A DNA stretch of 64,000 bases from Pseudorasbora parva (taxonomy: Eukaryota > Chordata > Actinopteri > Cypriniformes > Gobionidae). Under the pieces are notes generated by a model. That model searched no databases. It worked only from the letters and a program-made list of their open reading frames with translations, and was not told the origin of the DNA. The position numbers and the translations under genes are program-made. The stretch is taken from the NCBI RefSeq assembly GCF_024679245.1, contig NC_090196.1, forward strand, positions 9,140,361-9,204,360. Direction: 5' to 3'. Shown piece by piece: positions 43,079-54,678 of this stretch. Within the stretch, counting starts at the first letter, position 1. Every line of letters begins with the position of its first letter.

Positions 43079-44099
43079 CATTTTACTTTCAATACGGAAT
43101 CTTTTTTTTTTTTTTGTGGAAAGAGTGTTGTGAAAGAGTTGTCAGGGCTATTTTTGTGCACCACTGCTCATAACATTCAACCCTCTGGCCATCCTCTGGC
43201 AGACAGCCAGTTGGGTGGAGACAGAGCTGTAAATGTGTGTAAGTGTTTAAAATTGCACTGTCCATTAAAAATAATGTTTTTTAATGGGTGTCTATTATAA
43301 TGAATGAATTACTGGAGGCAAATACCTCAAAAATATTAGCTTTTTCAGGGATACACAGGATGACCTTTTGTAAAAATCAGCTCCAGGCACCTTTCTGTCA
43401 TGAGGCGTATTTTATTTCAACCTTTGAATGATTTCTCCAGTTGACTGTGCTGCTTCTAATGACTTTGTTTACAGTGTGTGTTTGTCATGTGTTTAGGGCA
43501 AATTATAGGTGAAATCAATCACCAAACTACTGTTGATTTTTTAAAATGTTGATGCAGTTGCCATGAATATGATACAGCTGGTGTCTCGTTATTTTTTAGA
43601 GCATTAGGGGTGAACATATACTAAGTTTTTCTTTTGTGACTTAAAATAACACATGAAACATAGGTAGTTAATGTGTAGCTACATGTTTACTGTCAAGTTC
43701 AAGTTTAAATTCAAGTTACTATCTAGTCAGCTGCAAATATGTTTGACCCCCAAAAAATTCTAACAAAAGGTTTCTCAGTGGTTTACAGTAGTATCAGATG
43801 TACTTAAAAACATTTTGAAAAGTTTACCAAAGTTTGACTCCAAGAAAATCCCCATTTTCAAAATGGCGGCCATCAGGTCCTTAAAATGACCATTACTCAA
43901 TTGTATTCCTCCTAGACCAGGAATACTGGTGCATGTTACATGTTTTGGCCATGTAATATTCTAATTAGCATATCTGCATGATAGATAAGTGATTACAAGT
44001 ACAGTTATATTATACAGTTATATTTAATTGGTTACAAGTATATTTATGCAAAAAAAGTACAATTCCAATTCAAGTACTGTAATTGAATATTTCTCCTTT
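43079..44099. other. Spacer with an unclassified dispersed repeat
   Basis: Bases 43735-43895 (GACCCCCAAAAAATTCTAAC ... AGTTTACCAAAGTTTGACTC ... ATGGCGGCCATC) recur in inverted orientation at about 52990-53150. No gene was found in this stretch. Confidence 0.5.
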
Positions 44100-45527
44100 C
44101 TCATATAATTTTGCCTACACAGCAAACTCCACACTCAAGTGTGTTAAAATAACTTTGAAACAGTGATAAAATAAATGAGAATTAAATGATTGAGTGGTGA
44201 TTAAACATTTGTGATGAACACCTGCTCTTAACAAGCAGATTTACATATTATGGTTTTCACGTATTATAGTGTTTGCTGTTGTTGAGCTTTGACTTTTAAT
44301 TTTAACCCTTAAATGCATGACTGTTTTGTCAAACATTCTTACATATTCGGGTTGTTAATGAAAACACCTGATGTTAGAGTAACACTTACAGAAGAATAAA
44401 ATAAAGCATATTTCGTTACCTTTTGAAGTTTGGAAGGGTTTAGTTTGAGCAGATGTTTAATACCATCATCATCTGTCCTCGTCAGAGTTCGTTTACCAGT
44501 ACATTCAGAATCTGCCTCATATTTGCGATCTCGAGCATATTCTCCAAACTCATTTTCAACTTCTTCAAAATCAATATTTTGATCATTGACAGCTTCTTGA
44601 CCACATCCATCATCAAGAGACAGTGACACTAATATTTGATTGTGTTTAGTACTTGCTCTCTGCTGTAAATCACTGAGCCATTTCAAGTTTTGCAGATTAT
44701 AATTGTTTCATTTTCTGTCACAGGTAACTATGAGTGAAACGTCACTTCATCATTGTATATCAGACATTGCCACCTTGTGGAATAAAGGTGAATTGCGCCC
44801 TATTTCGTCATTATAGATTAATTTATCATTGTGCAAAAAAAAAAAACTATGTACAATCCTACACACCTCAGGTCGTTAGCGACCCTATACAATTTTGACA
44901 AAAAACTAGTGAAAAAACGTCTCGGTTACGTATATAACCCTCGTTCCCTGATGAGGGAACGTAGACGTAACGTCAGTGACTGACGAATGGGGGTTTTGCT
45001 TAGAAGCCTATCATCTCCGAAACTAAAAAACGCCTAATGGCAGTGCCATTGCCATGGGCATGCGAGATTTGCATGCCTAACTCTGCCTACCCACGTGGGC
45101 ATATAAGGAAGTAGCTGGCATAATCGCATTATGTTTTACCTGCTGAGGAGCCAAGTTGAACTCCGTTCCAGCAGTAGGCATATTCCAGTTGGATGCGCCA
45201 AAATGCCTACCTGTAGGGAGGACTTAAGGATACACGTATGACCCGAGGGGCTGCATACGGAGAACACTGGGGTACCAGCCGCAGGTGGATTTTTAACCTC
45301 AGAGGCTTACGGTGGAAATACACATGTGGAGGTCGCCGGAGGGGAACCATGCACATGGGGCACCTGGCCGGACACGAGTGTCTGGGCTAAGGGCAGACTT
45401 ACTGGCGTCAGCGTCGTCAGTGCTGGAGGACCTCAGGGCTCTCGGGGAGCTCACCTGAGAAGAATATTGCACGTATCCAGTCCGTGGAGTGGAATGGCGA
45501 GCATGCGAAGACACCTGAGCCAATCCA

Positions 45528-46062
45528 TTACCGGCCACTTGTAGAGGCGAGCACATAGTCGGATACAGAGTCCACTCGGAGATTGTAGAATCTGGCGAAT
45601 GTGTTTGGTGTCGCCCAGCCTGCAGCTCTGCAGATGTCTGTCAGCGGAGCACCATGCGCTAAAGCCCAAGAGGAGGCCACACTCCGAGTGGAGTGTGCCC
45701 TGACCCCAAGGGGACATGGGTGCCCCTGCTGCTGGTAAGCCAAAACAATGGTGTCCACTATCCAGTGAGACAACCTTTGCTTTGAGAGAGCCTTCCCTTT
45801 CAGCTTCCCACCATAACAGACAAAGAGCTGGTCTGAGGTCCTGAAACACTGCGTCCTGTCTATGTAAGCGCGGAGGGCGCGTACTGGACAGAGCATTGCC
45901 AAGGCTGGGTCTGCCTCCTCCAAGGGCAGCGCTTGCAGTTTACCACCTGGTCTCTGAACGGAGTGGTGGGAACCTTGGGCACATATCCGAATTCCAGGCA
46001 CGCTTCGTCAACCGAAAATGCCTGCAGTTCCCCTATCCTCTTGATGGAGGCCAATGCGGTTT
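45528..46062 (-). pseudogene. DIRS-B tyrosine recombinase, catalytic part
   Basis: Includes ALASIKRIGELQAFSVDE (first catalytic Arg), PVRALRAYIDRT, RAHSTRSVASSWAL (H-x-x-R) and FARFYNLRV (Tyr). Compared with DIRS-A, about 45 bases are missing after the CLEF motif and the frame shifts by one near 45940. The N-terminal core-binding domain is absent: it lies in the inverted block near 47750-47785. Inactive. Confidence 0.85.
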
Positions 46063-47785
46063 GAGCGTTTGCCCTACTGGCAAAGGGCGCGATCGAGCTC
46101 ATCCCTCCAGCCGAGATGAAGTCCGGCTTCTACAGCCCCTACTTCATTGTACCGAAGAAATCCAGTGGGTTACGTCCAATCCCGGACCTTCGCGTCCTGA
46201 ACCGATCCCTTTACAGGCTTCCGTTCAGGATGTTGACTGCGAAACGCCTTTTCGAATGCGTTCGTCCATGCGATTGGTTTGCAGCGATCGACCTGAAGGA
46301 CGCGTACTTCCATATGTCCATCCTTCCACGACACAGACCATTCCTACGGTTTGCGTTTGAAGGGCAGGCATATCAGTATGTCGTACTCCCATTCGGGCTA
46401 GCTCTGTCCCCTCGCTTCTTCACGAAGATTGTCGAGGCAGCCCTTGCGCCACTCAGACAGCAAGGGGTTCGCATCCTTCGCATCTCGATGACTGACTCAT
46501 ACTGGGCCACTCTCGGGACCGGCTGTGCGAACACAGAGACCTGGTTCTCCACCACTTAGCTCGTCTGGGCCTTCGGGTCAACTGGGAAAAGAGCAAACTC
46601 TGCTCCATACAGAGGATCTCTTTTCTCGGTATGGAGATCGACTCAGTCGCCATGTGCGCGCAGCTTACCGGCGAGCGCGCGCAGTCACTGCTGACTTGCC
46701 TCCGTCAGTTAGAGAGCAAGAGTGCGGTTCCACTGAAACTGTTTCAGAGGCTCCTGGGGCATATGGCATCTGCAGCCGCGGTGTTCCGCTCGGATTGCTT
46801 CATATGAGACCGCTTCAGCACTGGCTTCGCGATCGAGTCCCGAGATGTGCATGGCAGTCTGGCACGCTCCGGGTCCGAGTGACTCGGGCCTGCAGACAGA
46901 CACTCACCCAGTGGTCGAACCTCAGCTTTCTACGGGCAGGTGTGCCCTTAGAACGAGTTTCCAGGCATGTTGTTGTATCAGCAGATGCGTCCACCACAGA
47001 TTGGGGTGCCATGTGCAATGGACATGCAGCCGCGGGCTCCTGGACAGAGAGCCAGCACCGCCTGCATATCAATTGCCTCGAGTTGCTGGCAATACGGTTC
47101 GCCCTGCACCACTTCCTAGCTTTGCTGAAGGGTCAACACGTTCTAGTCAGGTCGGACAACACGGCCGTTGTAGCGTACATCAACAGCCAGGGCGGTTTAC
47201 ACTCCCACCGCATGTCCCAACTCACCCGCCATCTCGTATTATGGAGTCAGAAGCGCCTGAGGTCCCTTCATGCTGTCCATATCCCGGGGATCCTGAACCG
47301 TGCAGCCAATGAGCTCTCACGGATTCAGCCAATCCCTGGGGAGTGGAGACTGATCTGGGATCAGTTCGGGGATGCACAGGTGGTTCTGTTTGCCTCCCGC
47401 GACTCGTCCCATTGCAGCCTGTACTATTCCCTGACCGAGGGCACGCTCGGCACAGATGCTCTGGCGCACAGCTGGCCGCAGGGCCTACGCAAGTATGCGT
47501 TTCCCCCAGTGAGCCTTCTTGCACGTGTTTTGTGCAAGGTCAGGGAGGATAAGGAGCAGGTTATTTGGTTGCCCCGTACTGGCACGGCCGGACCTGGTTC
47601 CCAGAACTAGTACTCCTTGCAACAGCCCCTCCCTGGCCGATTCCTCTGAGACAGGATCTCCTCTCTCAGAGATGGGGCACCCTGTGGCACCCGCGTCCCG
47701 ATCTTTGGAACCTTCATGTGTGGCTCCTGGACGGGACCTAGCAGGTTTGAGTACCCTACCACCTATGGTGGTGGCTACCATCACT
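46063..47785 (+). pseudogene. DIRS-B RT-RNase H block, inverted relative to the element
   Basis: From LAKGAIELIPPAEMKSGFYS through IDLKDAYFHM, then a frameshift exactly at the catalytic box (the YLDD equivalent near 46475-46490 is destroyed), then RNase H motifs (VSADASTTDWGA, CLELLAI, RSDNTAVVAYI, ANELSR) and the tail to PPMVVATITSA, which is the beginning of the recombinase frame. At least two frameshifts and several substitutions. The block is collinear with DIRS-A but on the opposite strand from its own gag and recombinase. Confidence 0.88.
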
Positions 47786-47789
47786 TCCG

Positions 47790-48112
47790 CTGACACTTAC
47801 GCTGACACTTCCGCTGTCAGCAAGAACTGACAAAGCTGTATTCCACACCATCACCCTCAGGTCACCCTGGCCACCAGCCGAAGAGACGCCCCATGGACCG
47901 GATGACACCGAGGCCGCTCTCACTCCGGTGGCCGCACAGAGATCATTGAGCCTCGACCGCAACACGGAGATGGCCATATTCCAGCAGTGGGAACATGACA
48001 CATCCACAAGCGCTGCCTGAGCGTGCTGAAAGCCCAAACATGCCAGACAGTGCGAGTGCCCATCAGAAGATGGCAGAGACCGGCCACACCCAGAAGCACA
48101 CGGGCAAGACAT
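47790..48112 (-). pseudogene. DIRS-B Gag N-terminal fragment
   Basis: ATG at 48112, then CASGCGRSLPSSDGHSHCLACLG ... CSHCWNMAISVLRSRL, the same Cys/His cluster as in DIRS-A Gag. Homology fades near 47830 and the block is cut by the inversion joint at about 47785. The remaining 350 or so residues of Gag are missing. Confidence 0.85.
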
Positions 48113-48718
48113 CCTGAAAAGGACGTGCCACGTGTGAGCTCTTTTTGTGAGAGGAATAACCTCGCAGTCGATGCCGAAGCGCCCCGGGGACCACACACCA
48201 ACTGGAAACCAATCAACAGACCAGCAGGCAGGAAGTATGTGACCGCTGGAATGCGGCGTACACCAACACCGACTGGAAGATCCTGATCGTCTCAAAGAAC
48301 TGACAATAACTCAGAAGGCTTATAGGAGTGAAAGGTATGTAACCCTTGGCTCCGAAGCATTAAAACATAATGCGATTATGCCAGCTACTTCCTTATATAC
48401 CCACGTGGGTAGGCAGAGTTACGCATGCAAATCCCGCATGCCCATGGCATTGGCACTGCCATTGGGCGTTTTCTAGTCTCGGAGATGATAGGCTTCTAAG
48501 CGAAACCCCCATTCGTCAGTCACTGACGTTACGTCGGAGTGACTGAACGACAGGGAACAGGCATTCAATTATAATTCTATTATTTTTTCTTGTTATATTG
48601 TTTAAAATGGATTGATTGAGGAATACTAAGAAGGTTAATGTCTAACTTTAAAAAATGAATGAGGAGGAGGGTAGTGAATGACATCTCGGGTTGCTAATGA
48701 CCCGAGGTATGCATTTAA

Positions 48719-50079
48719 AGGGTCATGAAACCCCCCTGCTGCGAGGTGTTTTTTCACACCTTCGATTTGAAAAAGCTTGTTAAAAGGGGAGTGGTCGACT
48801 GTGAAAAGGTGGGATGGTATTGTGTGGAAAGAGGGAATGTTTGCATAAATAGGGGAGTGTCTGTCAGTAGGTGCATTAAGATTAGCGATACCAATAGCAG
48901 CAGTTACAGCGGTTCTGAGACATGTTCTTGGTTCACGTTGGCATAGTTTACCACAGTGAGATTAAATGAGCGATGAGTACAGCGAATGAGAGAGCTATGA
49001 GTGGCGTGCAGCAGAGATCGCAAATCATTCAGCTCTTCAAAGTTCAAACCAGCATAATTCAGTGAGAAATGAAAATAAATGTTATTCTGCGTGACGAAAT
49101 ATTTTGCAAACGTGATAAAACTATATTTGTCCAAATATGTACGCTGTTTGGCAAGATGAACAACGCGCCGACGTGATAAGAGAACGTGAACCACCCAACA
49201 TGCGATGTGAGATGTGTAATTCTAGATCGGGGTAAAAGCGAAGGGGTTTGAAGCAAGTCTCGACTGCGCATCTGAAGCAGAGCGACGCGCGCTGGGTTGC
49301 CGTGACGATCCGCGCTGTCTATCACTCGGCAGCTAAATCTATATTTGTCCAAATATGCAGCACGCTGTTTCACTAAGAGCCCGAACACATGCGGTTTAGT
49401 GCATGGCTGTGACGACAAATAAAACGGAGAGGACGTGGCTTTTGTTCATTAGCCTACAGATTACAGATTGGTTATTTTGCACTCCTGACATAGATAGTCA
49501 ACGCTTGCAGGTTCGGCGTGCGATTCCGCAGGTGAATTTTACTTTACCGAGCCTTTGTAGCAAAGGCTTCCACAGACGGCGCCGGTTACAGCTCGCTCGG
49601 CGCCCTTTACGTTATTTCGTATCAGCACAACGCCTAGCTTTCCTCCGTGACTTTTCCGCACGCTGCTTCCAAAACTTCCCCACCATATCTCTACAATAAT
49701 GAGGGAAGACGAGCCTGACAGAAGTGGCTGTCTCATGCATATTAACTAAATTATCTTGTATGCATACTACAGCGCAGGGATTGGACTGAATGAGCTTTAA
49801 TGTCATGAATATATATCGAGAATCGCTCGGAGCGGTCGACGTCAGCATGTGCCCAGCAGCCCATACTTGGGCCGAAAAGGCCGTGCCGACGTCAGCATTT
49901 GTGACGTTGCTCCGACTAAACTTTTCAAACCGGAAGACAGAAATCGCTCTGAAAAATGCAAAAATAACTATTTTCACATATTAATACCTTTAATGAGTAC
50001 CCTTAGTGTTTTCAATGATGTGCAGCCTATACATATCTGTTTACATCTCAAAAAAAGTGTTTTGGGGTTTCATGACCCT
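48719..50079. mobile_element. TTAA-target DNA transposon, 1.36 kb
   Basis: The termini AGGGTCATGAAACCCC and the inverse of GGGGTTTCATGACCCT, with TTAA at 48715-48718 and 50080-50083. It sits in the TTAA of the piggyBac-like right terminal repeat. Interior frames (49403-49699, 49612-49977) overlap on opposite strands and show no transposase motif. It resembles the element at 7334-8809 in size and end structure but not in sequence. Confidence 0.8.
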
Positions 50080-50665
50080 TTAAGGGTTAAAACATTTTTT
50101 TTTCCTGAATGCTTCAACTGTGTTTAGAAAAACAAACTTGTTGCGGCAAAGCAAGCACAGAGAAAATGTCTTCAGGTGTTGTTATATTTTGATAGTGGCA
50201 TAAACATCATGTAGTTAACTGGGACTATTCTTAGCCCAATCTTTGATTATATTTATGTCACAACATTACCAAAAACACCTGGTTTGGACACATTTTCTTG
50301 GTTTGTCACAGACAAAATCTTATATTAAAAACTAAAACTAAAGCAAACACTGAACACCATAATGGTGACCTAAAAAGGTGACTCTTCCCTTCAGTGATTC
50401 TGCTTGTTAATAGCAGGTGTTCATCACCAATGGCCAATCATTTCTCAATTAATCACTTAATTATCTCTAACTTTAACACTGTTTCAGTGTTACTTTTAAC
50501 ACTTCTGGGTGTGGACTCGAACTCTGAGGAGTGTTAATTAAAGTTTTTTTTTTTTGATGTGCAGTGTTGGTGGTTTCTGTGGTTCGTGTATGGTAGTCCA
50601 TATGCCCTGCAACTGCACTGTTGTGTTTGGCAGACAGTTGTGCAATTACAGTGGATCATTTACCA

Positions 50666-51215
50666 GCAGCCATATCACACTGTAGCCCAAGACTGGTTTC
50701 CCACTGAAGCTAAGCAGGGTTGAGCCTGGTCAGTAGCTGGATGGGAGACCATTTGGGAAAAACTAGGTAGCTGCTGGTAGAGTTAGTGAGGCTAGCAGGG
50801 GGCGCTCACCCTGTGGTCTGTGTGGGTCCTAACACCCCAGTATAGTGATGGGGACACTGTTCTGTAACAAGCATCGTTCTTCGGATGAGACGTTAAACTG
50901 AGGTCCTAAATCTCTGTGGTCATGGTACTTATCGTAACGAGTATGGGTGTAACCCCGGTGTCCTGGCCAAATTGTCTCCATTAGCCCTTACCAATCATGG
51001 ACTCCTAAAAAACCCCATCCACTGAATTGGCTCTATCACACTCTCTCCTCTCCACATATTACTGGTATGTGGTGAGTGCACTGGTGCTGTTGTATTGTGA
51101 CTGCCATCACATCATCCAAGTGGAGCTGCCCACTGGTAGTGGTTGAGGAGAGAACCCTGCCATGAGTTTAAAGCGCTTTAGGTGTGCAGTAGTACATATG
51201 CAAAAAAAATATATA
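50666..51215 (+). repeat. SINE3-type SINE with 5S rRNA-derived head
   Basis: Bases 50666-50785 match 5S rRNA from GCAGCCATATCACACT through the internal promoter (GAAGCTAAGCAGGGTTGAGC, then GGATGGGAGACC). The body contains TTCGGATGAGACGTTAAACTG and GTAACCCCGGTGTCCTGGCC, the conserved central domain shared by several vertebrate SINE families. The 3' part ends in AAAGCGCTTTAGGTGTG, an A-rich run and TATATAAATG, similar to a LINE-derived tail. RNA polymerase III transcription from the 5S-like promoter is the expected mode. This is not a functional 5S gene: it is diverged and fused. Confidence 0.88.
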
Positions 51216-51975
51216 TAAATGCCTCATTAATTCATCTGTTGAAGACTTTCTAAGGCAGCAGTCTTACTGGCCATAACTTCCATCCCCAATCCACTGTGTT
51301 CATGCACCTTCCTTTCCAATCCACACCATCTGGAAGTAAACTCTTTTGCAGTGGTATTTGGTTTGGGACGTAATTAGAGGCAGACATTCTGGGGTAACAA
51401 ATTATTTAGTGGTAACTATTTTATTGCTAAAAAGGTTGTAGAGCAAAGAGGCAAGTTAATTTGTACTCCTTTTGACAAACAACACTGCCATTTTCTTGGT
51501 CCCATGGTCCTCTATGACATTCCTTGCTTGATGTGGGAGCAGAAACCCATTTAACACGATTCTTTTTCACCCTGGAGTGATTGCTACTATGATTCCCATT
51601 CAGTGGAAGGTCCCCTTACCATAGATATCCATAATAAAGGCTAGATGTCTCGTGCGCGCTGTTGGCCAATGGAGGTCACCGTCTGCAACTGGCGGCCATC
51701 TTGTCACAGGCAGCTCGCTCACTCGTAACAGTGTGTTTTAATGGTGCATGTACTTTTAAATAACCATAACTTGCTCAAACTTCAATCGATTTTTAAACTG
51801 TTTCATTTGTTATAAATGTCACAGATGTAGTTATGCCACTACATACTTCTGAATAATTATAACCATGGACTTCAATATGAAAGTAACATTGAACAGAAAA
51901 GATAGGTGCAATGAATATACACACACACAAGGTATTTATGTTAAATCAATATATAGGCTACTAAAAATGTGCAAA

Positions 51976-52054
<79 letters not shown>

Positions 52055-53238
52055 AGAAACAAGCATATATATATATATGCTTGTTTCTGGGATTCCTCAT
52101 CCTTTTCTTGTTCGCTGAAATAAGATTGTGTAATTTGTGATGTCTTCTCTCATTGTCACTGTCAGGCCTTCCCCTTCAGTGAAATGTACCTTTCCTGGTA
52201 TTGTTCTCTCAATTATTCTTTTGCATCATGTCATGCATGAATCGGTGGGTGGAGCTAAACAGGCAGTGATGAAGTAGGATGAAAATGAAAGCTTTTATTG
52301 GACTAACAAGGAAGTTTACAGATCTGAAACTTACAGGATATGTCAAATGCTCAAGGAACATTTGATTTCTCAGTTCATGACCCCTTTAAAGTAGTCAAGG
52401 ATGAATTTTGTTTGCGCAAAATGGTATACACTGTGCTGAAACAACATTTCAATGAGGCATGCAATATCAAATGTCAGTATTCTTTTCCACAATCTTCTGA
52501 ATCGCTGAAAATTGTGAATTTAGTTTTGTTGGGTTTAGTATAATGCCACCTTTATACTCAAAACATCAATAGAGGATGCATTACATATGTATTACCTCAT
52601 TTAAATTGAAATGAGTGACCATTTTAGAGGGTTCACACACAGGCCTCTGTTCAGGCTTATTCAGAGTTGTTTATGATCAAAGTTATACAACTCAAATTTA
52701 AGTTACTTTTGGGGGCAATAACTTTTACATTGAATGCCAAGTGTTTTAGCAAAAAAAAAAAAAAAAAAAAACACGTCCAAAAACACGTACTGGAGTAGGA
52801 GGAGTTACATAACATAGGCTAAATCGTTTACATCTCTGGTTCACCCTAAACAAAGATAAAGCCTTACAGTAATCTCACAAAAACATGTATTCCATAAGTA
52901 TGTAATTATGTCAGTGTAATTTAGACAAGTCCAATGGGTTCATAGATCCAGAAAACATGGGGTTAGACACCAAGATTACTTGGCTAGGTCAAATATTGAA
53001 GGACGCCATCTTGACAATTACACCTTTCTAGCGGTCAAACTTTGGTAAACTTTTATAATGTTATTAAGGACACCTAATACTACAAAAAAAAAAAAAAAAA
53101 AAAAAACAGAAAAACCTTTTGTTAGAATATTTTGGGGGTTAGGTGTTTTTTTTTTCATATATGCGGCCGCCTAATCAAGTTTACTGTAATCGATCAAAAT
53201 TACCAAAGTTATTTTAGTTTAAGGTAAATATTTATTAT

Positions 53239-53303
<65 letters not shown>

Positions 53304-53390
53304 TTATAGTTATAATACTATTAACTGTAATAGTTAATAATGAACATTAATTCTGGAATATACTTTACTCAATTTTTTTATGTCGAAGGC
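51216..53390. other. Spacer with microsatellites, a perfect palindrome and transposon ends
   Basis: Contains (TA)n at 51979-52050 and 53243-53300, A-runs at 52750-52771 and 53084-53106, and a TTAA-type transposon end near 52375-52390 (CAGTTCATGACCCCTTTAA) whose other end is missing. The 52990-53150 segment is an inverted copy of the repeat at 43735-43895. No gene was found; open frames at 51865-52140 translate the TA repeat. Confidence 0.55.
52051..52092. repeat. Perfect 42-bp palindrome beside (TA)n
   Basis: TCCCAGAAACAAGCATATAT and its exact inverse form an uninterrupted palindrome. It abuts a TA run of about 70 bases. Confidence 0.95.
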
Positions 53391-53399
53391 CAAGTATGG

Positions 53400-54311
53400 T
53401 AGCCTGACAAGCCAGACCCACATCAAGATGTTTGGTCTGGAAACTTACCATTGACAGCTCAATCTGAGGGGCGGGATAAACGGTTGTCTTTCAAACTCCC
53501 TCTGCAAGGATAGAGCTACAACCTGTCACACTGGGTGAATGCATCGTCTCACCTTTTCTGTGTGTGATCACGGCACTCATCACCGGGGCTATTTATACAA
53601 GGTTCTAACTCTCCTTTGCTGTCAGATTATTGCAGTTCATCTGGGTCCTGTCTGCGTGGTGTTCCTGTTCCTGTGTGTCTTGGATGTTTTACTCGTCGCT
53701 CTGGAGTCCCGTCTCCCACCGATTCGGATAGCCCTTTCACCCCTGCGTCACACCCCGGCGTGCTCTCTCTGCCTGCCCGCTCTGTTGGTGCCTGGTCTTC
53801 AGCCTGCCTGTCCTATTGTGTTCCTGAGTATTCGTCTCGCGTCTTCCAGCGAACTGTTTGTGTTCATGCTGAACTTGAGTATAATAAACTGTTTAATTCT
53901 CGCACCTGGATTCTCTGTCTCTTTTCCACCAGCGAACGTAACACAACCAACCAGAGCAACGAAGGTGAAATGGAGCTTGTTGATAGATTAAACACGTCTT
54001 CGCTTTTTAAGAAGGACTTCAGTGCCGTTCTTTGTTCTTTTCTCAGAGAAAAGCTTAACTCCAAGTCTTCCAGAGTCGCGGTCAAAGCTGATTCGAAAGA
54101 CCGCCGTTCGCCAGTTTCTGTGTTTACTAGAAGCACGCAAGCGCAACTCGGCCGTCGTCATTATGGCCCCGCCCACCGACTCTATACACGATGTGATTGG
54201 CCTGGCAAGAGTTTGGCGATTACAGCTCAGAAGGGTATTGAGAGTTGCTAGACAACACTCGCGGGCAGATTAGATTTGCTGCCGCTATTGTGCGTCTAGA
54301 TTTCTAGGCTA
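53400..54311. mobile_element. Non-autonomous DNA transposon carrying a solo LTR
   Basis: The termini TAGCCTGAC and the inverse of CTAGGCTA, with CAAGTATGG on both sides (53391-53399 and 54312-54320). An 8-9 bp duplication fits hAT or Mutator-like elements. Without the LTR it is about 490 bases with no transposase. Confidence 0.75.
53524..53943 (+). mobile_element. Solo LTR, 420 bp, with 5-bp target duplication
   Basis: Starts TGTCACACTG, ends GAACGTAACA, and is flanked by CAACC at 53519-53523 and 53944-53948. It contains a TATA-like CTATTTATAC (about 53589) and an AATAAA signal (53883) about 60 bases before the 3' end. No internal retroviral sequence remains, so it arose by LTR-LTR recombination. 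Family probably Ty3/gypsy, by general style only. Open frames across it are incidental. Confidence 0.85.
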
Positions 54312-54339
54312 CAAGTATGGTAACCCATACTTGGAATTT

Positions 54340-54500
54340 GTCAAGTCACCTTTATTTATGTAGTGATTTTTACAATGCAGATTGTTTTTAAAGTACCTTC
54401 ACAATGGTAACATGAAAATAATGCAACAGAATTTAATAGAAAGTAATATAGTTAAATATTTAGTGTCCCTAACTGAGCAAGCCAAAAGCCAAAGGCAACA
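54340..54500 (-). repeat. L2 3'-end fragment, old
   Basis: CACCTTTATTTATGTAGTGA ... CCCTAACTGAGCAAGCCAAA: diverged L2 3' UTR with a large internal deletion. Confidence 0.65.
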
Positions 54501-54527
54501 GTGGCGACTGTGTCCTCCCATCCAAGT

Positions 54528-54678
<151 letters not shown>

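Larger units (their letters stand above)
44916..48558 (-). mobile_element. DIRS-B: deleted DIRS-type element with internal inversion
   Basis: Inverted terminal repeats at 44964-45138 and 48361-48535 (175 bases each). AACGTCTCGGTTACGTATAT at the left edge is shared with DIRS-A, and GGGAAC closes the right edge. Each terminal repeat carries an E-box (CCACGTGGG) followed by ATATAAGG. Gag and recombinase remnants read on the minus strand, while the RT-RNase H block (about 46063-47785) reads on the plus strand. The internal complementary region expected near 45150-45250 is not recognisable, so it may have been lost. Confidence 0.85.
44306..50086. mobile_element. piggyBac-like element (TTAA target), host of two insertions
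   Basis: The termini are CCCTTAAATGCAT at 44306 and its exact inverse, which is split by a later insertion (ATGCAT at 48709-48714, TTAAGGG at 50080-50086). TTAA flanks lie at 44302-44305 and 50087-50090. Without insertions it is only about 770 bases, so it is non-autonomous. DIRS-B (44916-48558) and a TTAA-target element (48719-50079) are nested inside. Confidence 0.75.
44100..50570. mobile_element. Fold-back DNA element hosting the piggyBac/DIRS nest
   Basis: The left arm 44105-44250 (CACACTCAAGTGTGTT ... GATGAACACCTGCTCTTAAC) is an inverted copy of 50390-50555 (GTTAATAGCAGGTGTTCATC ... AACACTTCTGGGTGTGGACT). Everything between is either its own AT-rich middle or later insertions. Outer borders are approximate and a target duplication was not resolved. 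Confidence 0.45.

Noticed and set aside
44339..44686. 115-codon minus-strand frame, acidic, inside the piggyBac-like element
   Set aside because: It reads outward toward the left terminus and lacks any piggyBac transposase motif; the element is only about 770 bp. No support for a gene.
49403..49977. Candidate transposase frames in the 48719-50079 element
   Set aside because: They overlap on opposite strands, lack catalytic motifs and are of random-like composition.
50666..50785. Functional 5S rRNA gene
   Set aside because: Diverged from 5S, no terminator at the expected place, and fused to a SINE body.
51865..52140. 91-codon frame with Tyr-Ile repeats
   Set aside because: Translation of the (TA)n tract.
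53539..54251. Overlapping open frames of 150 and 211 codons
   Set aside because: They cross the solo LTR boundary at 53943 and the host transposon; there is no domain, and they are explained by the non-coding LTR and MITE sequence.
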